Shown: positions 58,901 through 64,000 of the stretch, piece after piece
Position numbering within the stretch: the stretch's first letter is position 1
How the letters are laid out: every line of letters starts with the position of its first letter
NCBI GenBank assembly: GCA_015680685.1
Contig: MNCI01017954.1
Location: forward strand, 186,958 to 250,957
DNA length: 64,000 nucleotides
Source: Gnetum montanum
Lineage: Eukaryota; Streptophyta; Gnetopsida; Gnetales; Gnetaceae
Direction of reading: 5' to 3'
Translations under genes and position numbers: made by a program
Notes under the pieces: generated by a model
What the model was told of the DNA's origin: nothing
Databases searched by the model: none
The model's input: only the letters and a program-made list of their open reading frames with translations

Positions 58901-59630
58901 TTTCATTATATTTCTTGCTTTGGACATGTACCTTCGATTCCTTGTGGTTCTGATTCTAATTATCTTCTGTATGATGCTACATCCAGTATCTTCTCTTATG
59001 ATTCATCATTGCTTGTACATACTATCTTCTTAATCTTCAATTATTCTTTACCATATCTCTTTCTATCATTTCTTCATGATTGATTGTTAGCTAGTTATGT
59101 TCTATGGATAGGGTTGTGATGGTTTGCACGTCTTTTTGTTATGACTTATTTATAAGTGATTATGAAAAATATTGGATAGTTACAAAGCTAATGATTGTAC
59201 ATCATGTTGCAATCATATTCTAATACTTCCCTTTAAGCATTAGTTTTGTAACTTTGTTTGTTATTTTCTTGCAAAGTTGATAAGTGGTAAAAAATGTTTG
59301 ACAAATTGTATGATATTTCCTGGTGGCCAGTTAGAGAGCATTATACATTCATAAGAATTAATGGAATTACTTCCATTCACTTATGAGTTCTTAGAAATAA
59401 CAAATACTGTAGCATAGATTAGACACAAGGAACCTATGTTCTTCATTAGTCTTAAAAGAAAATATACATCATGGAGTGTCAATTTGGGGAATGGCTAATG
59501 TTCACTCCATCTCCATGACAAGTGATGACTCGGATGCAAGTAAGGGAGTTGCTGTTTCTTATGGGACATCACAAATAGAAATCAGAATAGATGATACTTT
59601 AGAAGAGGAGGGAGGAAGCACTCCAACCTG
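55931..59630. other. AT-rich unassigned region
   Basis: No gene or element recognised. A TA microsatellite lies at 56389-56412. Minus-strand sequence at about 56.64-56.74 kb has a tRNA-like B box (AGGTTCAAAGCC) and may be a SINE. Short frames are composition effects. Confidence 0.45.
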
Positions 59631-59639
59631 GTACATCCT

Positions 59640-60532
59640 GTGATGATTCTAAGTATAGTACTTCTTCTTGTTGTGGCTTCATGTATGCCTTGAGTGCTTC
59701 TAGTCTCCTTTGTTTCTTTGCAAGTTCTACTTGGTAGGCCTTAACTTCATCCTCTTTTAAGATGAGCTGCTATTTATATTCTTTTGATGATGAATTTGTA
59801 GCATAGATCCTCTTCTTAACTTTCTAGATGTTGGCTTGTAATGTTTGATGCTCCATTACTAATTCTTGATTAGTCTTACAAAGATATTTGACTTTTTGTT
59901 TTAGCTAATGAGATTTGTTCTGTAGCTCTTCCTTTCCTTGTAAGTGCTATTCTTTGATCTTCATAACATCATCTTCTAGTGCTTTTATAGATAAAGCTCC
60001 CTAACTTGGTCCTTAATCTAGTAGATGTATCTTAGGCCTAACATATTCCTTATATTGTTCCATTATTTGTGCAAATTTTTGAAAATTTGATTTCATCTTA
60101 TCATATTTATTGATCTAAATTTGCAAAGTAGTTTCCCATTCTTCTTTTTCCTTCTTTATCATTGATAAATTCTTGATGGCCACAGAGATTTCATAAATTC
60201 AACATAGAGATATACTCTAGCTCTTACAAGCCCATGATTATTTAGCACATTCTATTGCCTAGTGTCCAACCAATAGTATACTCCTATTTTGATTGATGTA
60301 TCTACATCAACGGTAGGGTTCGATGAGTGGGATGAAGTCAATGGGGGAGGGAATATACTCCTGTCCATTTTTGATGGACAAGCTTGTAGCCCTACTTGGC
60401 TTCCATGTCCAAACGGTCTACAAATAGGCCTGCTTGGATCTATGCACAGATGAAGTTGTATTGTTCATCATTTAGCACGGTGTACTCAAGGTCTTGGCCA
60501 TGCAGCCTATGGGATTGCCTTGGCTTTGCCAT
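59640..60532 (-). pseudogene. Degenerate gag-like / coiled-coil reading frame
   Basis: From ATG 60532 the minus strand reads MAKPRQSHRLHGQDLEYTVL, NDEQYNFICA, then (after TAG) IQAGLFVDRLDMEAK and (after TAG) GYKLVHQKWTGVYS. Further on, a stop-broken coiled coil (about 60.0-59.65 kb) has EELQNKSH, LVMEHQTLQANI and EDEVKAYQVELAKKQRRLEA. Stops are mostly TAG. I do not recognise the family. The position near LTR elements and the coiled coil suggest a gag, but this is inference. Confidence 0.45.
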
Positions 60533-60689
60533 AGCAAGACTAGTAGGGTGATCCATCCTGTTTTCTTGTTAGGTGGGCAAGATGGCTAGTGTGCTCGAGA
60601 TTGATGTTGAAGGCTGCTAAGAACTCATGTGTGCGAATGAGGTTGTGAGAGGGGATCGTAGAGGCTACTGGTCATGGAAGATGGCTAAA

Positions 60690-60900
60690 AGGCTAACTCT
60701 GGTAATTGTAGAAAAATGGCTAACTCTAGAAACTACAGAAAATGATTAACTTTAATATTGCAGAAAAATGGCTAACTTTAGAAACTATAGAAAAATGACT
60801 AACTCTAGAGACACGCTCTGTATGTTGAGAGCCAACTATGCTCTCTATGCTGAGAGCCAACTATGCTCTCTATTGAGAGCCTAGAATTTAGCTAACTATG
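60690..60900. repeat. Degenerate tandem repeats
   Basis: Repeated GAAAAATG(G/A)CTAACT(C/T)TAGAAACTA-like words every 35-40 bp, followed by two GAGAGCCAACTATGCTCTCT units. All are imperfect. Confidence 0.7.
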
Positions 60901-62079
60901 GGGCTGTATGTTTTGGGGTTGTTATGTGGAGTTCTAGGGGAAATGGGGTTTAGTCTACATCAACTAGTTAGTAAATAATGCTTATGCTAGCCTAAGATCT
61001 AGCTATTGTCGCAAGTGCAGCAGGTCCATAGGGGTGTTGGATCTATGCTAGCCTGAAGCTACCAATGGTGATGTAGAGAGCACGTGAGACAACTGCCATG
61101 AAGACTGAAAAGGAAATTGGTTCAACCCTCCTTCTAATGCTAGAAAATTGTAGCAACTAAAAACATTGATGGCTAGAACATTGAGGGGTCTGCAAGCACA
61201 CAGTCCTAACCTTGAGTTTGTAGGAGGTCCTGCTGGAGGCAGAGATGAGGTGCCCTGAATGATCTTGTCAATCGAACAGGGACTTATCAAATGCAAATTG
61301 GGGTGCATTGTAGTTACCTGTAATGCAGAGATGAAATGATGCTAAGTGTCAAATGGTCTTTGCGGTGTTAGCGATGTCAACGGGGGTGAGCATAGTCAAA
61401 ATTTTTAGCGAAAAATGAAGATGCCAACGTGTGGAGACCAATGCCCAAATGTGGTTATGCATTGAAACAACAGAAAATGTGAGAAAAATGCTAAAAATGC
61501 AAGTAAAAATGCTAAAAATGCAAAGAAAGAGAGTAAGAGAGAACGAAACACCACCCTAAATGGGGTTGAACGTAGTTAACTCCAAAAGGGATGAGAAGGT
61601 ACGTGGTGTACAATAGGTGTAGTAGACAACATAGTCACAATCTTGGGGGTGTCTAGCCATGAAGATTGACGTTCTATCATGGTGTCTATGCCTATTGGGT
61701 TGGCTGTCGTGGTGTGAAGTGGTCTACGGTGTCCTACGATGAGCTATGGTGGTATGCAACCTTGTCCTTCTTCAGTTCACTGGAATGCCTTTGGTTTTTT
61801 GTTTACCCAAAATGCTCAAATTTTCCAACCCCTAAAACGTTGAGGTAGGGGTATCTATAGGGCTAGGTCTTGCATGAAATGTGGAGAGACTGCCACGTGG
61901 CAGAGGGAACGGTTGGGACTACACTGCCACCCAACTACACTCTTCACTAACGCTAGCGATGTTGTGCTCTACTGTACTTTGCTAGACTTTGTGAGACTAC
62001 GAGACTATGACTATGTTACCGAATGCATGTATATGTGCTAAGAGGACCACAATGTACCTAAAAAAAATGCAACTTTGGA
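60901..62079. other. Unassigned region with scattered repeat words
   Basis: No coding sequence. AATGCTAAAAATGCAA words repeat near 61.48 kb. Confidence 0.4.
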
Positions 62080-62600
62080 GACTATGCTCTCCACACGAGG
62101 CTGACTATGCTCCCGATTGGGGTCTAGCATAGTTCCAGCACTTGTCCAAACTTGTAGAAACTGACTTCTAGTTGACTACGCTTGACTACACTTTGGGACA
62201 GTGGAGAGCATAGTCTTAGCACTTAGAAAAATTTGTAGTGTTTGGCTTGACACTTATAAAAATTTGCAAAACTGGTCTTTGTGCTAACTACACTCTTCAC
62301 AAGAGGTTGATTACACTTTGTGGTAGTGCAAAGCGTAGTCCCAACAATTAGCAAAAATTTGCAAAAATTATTTTCATGCTGACTACGCTTGACTACGCTT
62401 TGGGGTAGTGGAGAGTGTAGTCTTAGCACTTATAAGAATATGCAAAAATTGGTTTTTGAGCTGACTACGTTATCTACTGGGTTGACTACACTTTGGGACA
62501 GTGGAGAGCATAGTCCCAACACTTAGAAAAATTTGCAAAAAGTGGCCTCATGCTGACACTTAGACAAATTTGTAGTCGAGACGCTATAGCCCAAATTTGG
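62080..62600. repeat. Tandem array with period near 100 bp
   Basis: At least four imperfect units share TTGACTACACTTTGGGACAG, then GGAGAGCATAGTC, then AGCACTTAGAAAAATTTG (for example near 62183, 62309, 62391 and 62483). Confidence 0.78.
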
Positions 62601-62955
62601 TGGTGTTTCAACAGGTATGGACCTCCCAAAAAAAAGACACCTTCTAGTCTAGCTAAAGATGTGTCTCCAAATGATTGTAACATGATTATCATTAATGTTA
62701 AATGTGCTACCAAGAGAAAACTTAAATCATTAAAGATGATAAATGAAAAACTTGTGGTATATAACCAACGTAATGTGTGATCCATTTTCTAAGTGCTCGC
62801 CCATGAGTTTAGCTATGGGGGAGATATCCCATTTTGAATCAAGAACTAATAAGTGCGCTTTTACTTTTTTGTTATATAATTTTTTATAATTTTTTTATTT
62901 TTTCAAAAAATTTTCAATTTTTAAAATGTTTTTCTTTTCTCTTTATTTTTCTTTT
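62601..62955. other. Flank of LTR copy 3 with retroelement-like features
   Basis: Contains TATGGGGGAGATA (about 62.81 kb), like the GGGGGAGAT word at 52.55 kb in the Athila-like element. It could be the 3' part of another element. No coding sequence recognised. Confidence 0.4.
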
Positions 62956-63760
62956 TGATGGGATGTGATATCGCATGGGCCGCGATATCGCGTACGCAAT
63001 ATCGCGTTCACCACGATATCGCGTTTTCCTCTGCGATATCACGTACGCGATATCGTAGCGTGCTGCCAAATCTATAAATAAGAGGCGGCTCTCCCTTGTT
63101 TCTCTATCTAGATCTAGACCTTAGCCAAACTCTTGCATATTTTCCATTCCAGAGTTAGAGTAATTTCCATGTGCCTATAGTAGGAGTCCCAAAGTGAACA
63201 GATCTTTATTCGAGCAAATATTGTACCTGAGCATAAGTTTGTGTACGGAAATAAAGATGAACTTTTTGGATAAACCTTGCAGTGCATGGACTAAGCTAAT
63301 TAGGACTTTAATTATTGTTAATTGTTTGAATGCTTTATTAGTTAATTAATCTCTCTTAACCCTCAACACTCCTAGTTAAGTGCATTTAGTACGACTGCTT
63401 CGATCACATGTGTTACGCTTGGTAATCCCAAAAGGTTGCATTGGTTCAGGGTGTGAATGGCAAGTGGGAACGGATACTAATGCTAGGCATTAGAACTTAG
63501 TTAGTTAAAGTTAGTTACTTAGTTTCTTCACCCTTTCCCTCATTAGCATAGGCGATAAAATATAAAAGATATAAAAATCACATACCTCAGACTTAACCAT
63601 ACAACTGTGACAAATACAAGTAAGTCTGGGAAGACAATGAATGATTAACCTTAAGTGTTCCATAAGGCGTGTAGGCACTTAGTCTGCGGAGTTCGACTAG
63701 ATCGCACGTGTAACGCTCGTATTTGTATGGTTAAGTGTTGGGGTACCTTGCCACTCATCA
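62956..63760 (+). repeat. 5' LTR of a second Athila-like copy (805 bp)
   Basis: Starts TGATGGGATGTGATATCGC, U3 with five GATATC palindromes, TATA CTATAAATA at 63072, ends CACTCATCA. It is followed by the primer site TGGCGTCGTTGCCAGGGA at 63762. The possible TSD on this side is CTTTT. The element continues past the window. Confidence 0.88.
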
Positions 63761-63905
63761 TTGGCGTCGTTGCCAGGGACTAAGTTGTTTGTGCGCTAAG
63801 TAGAACATAGGAAATCATTCACATCATTGAGAAGCTTAAACAAACCCTTAGGATTAATCAAAAGAAAATTTAAACAACGGTCAATAGCACACTGACAAGA
63901 TAACA

Positions 63906-64000
63906 ATGTCTTCTTCTTCTCATAAAAGCACTTCACCACCTAGGGATCACACAAGAGACAGTCGGTGGTCTAACACACGTAACCAAGAACCGCTAGTTCT
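63906..64000 (+). CDS. gag start of second Athila-like copy (partial)
   Basis: ATG TCT TCT... reads MSSSSHKSTSPPRDHTRDSR to the window end without a stop. Unlike the first copy, the ATG is intact, so this copy may be better preserved or autonomous. Confidence 0.75.
   Translation, partial: MSSSSHKSTSPPRDHTRDSRWSNTRNQEPLV

Overview
The window is nuclear DNA of a seed plant with very large, repeat-filled introns. A gymnosperm or an early-diverging angiosperm would fit, but the sequence does not fix the species. The evidence is spliceosomal GT-AG introns, L1-type LINEs with plant-style ORF1 proteins, Ty3/Gypsy (chromoviral and Athila-like) and Ty1/Copia remnants, tRNA-derived SINEs and a plant RING-H2 pseudogene.

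One real host gene is visible: a tRNA-His guanylyltransferase (THG1) on the + strand. It runs from an ATG at 906 to a TGA at 46457. Its eight coding exons join in a consistent frame to give about 372 residues. The conserved aspartates and glutamate fall at residues 29, 76 and 77, the numbering of the single-domain human enzyme. Intron 1 is 29.4 kb, intron 2 5.5 kb and intron 5 7.5 kb; the other four are 0.1 to 1.8 kb. Almost everything between 1 and 46 kb is therefore intron of this gene colonised by transposable elements.

Layout. 1-905: upstream or 5' UTR. 906-1009: THG1 exon 1. 1010-30383: intron 1. It holds LINE A (about 4.5-10.0 kb, minus), a chromoviral Gypsy remnant (10.1-13.2 kb, minus) with a SINE in its RNase H region, a decayed BRH1-like RING-H2 pseudogene (14.4-15.0 kb, minus), LINE B (15.4-20.9 kb, minus), a second Gypsy remnant (21.8-26.2 kb, minus) interrupted by a LINE 3' fragment, and a 2.3-kb inverted repeat with tRNA-like ends (27.5-29.8 kb). 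30384-36502: THG1 exons 2-5, with a LINE RT fragment and an 88-bp tandem repeat in intron 2. 36503-43978: intron 5, with a LINE endonuclease fragment, a SINE with perfect target-site duplication (TSD) and a 3.3-kb LINE with a clear TSD. 43979-46457: THG1 exons 6-8. 46.8-47.8 kb: a LINE 3' end just downstream of the gene.

48386-55315: a complete LTR element (5-bp TSD CAACC) with a tRNA-Asp-type primer site and a gag but no visible pol. Its LTR promoter carries an unusual array of GCGATATCGC-like palindromes just before a TATA box. It contains a 723-bp N gap. 55.3-55.9 kb is a Copia remnant. 55.9-62.9 kb is AT-rich, mostly unassigned DNA with a degenerate gag-like or coiled-coil reading frame and tandem repeats. 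At 62956 a second copy of the LTR element begins and runs off the window with its gag ATG intact.

The most interesting items are the palindrome array in the LTR promoter, the LINE family whose ORF2 has a long C-terminal extension with an E/Q/R-rich coiled coil, the intronic 2.3-kb inverted repeat with tRNA-like ends, and the very expanded single-domain THG1 gene with a duplicated tail.
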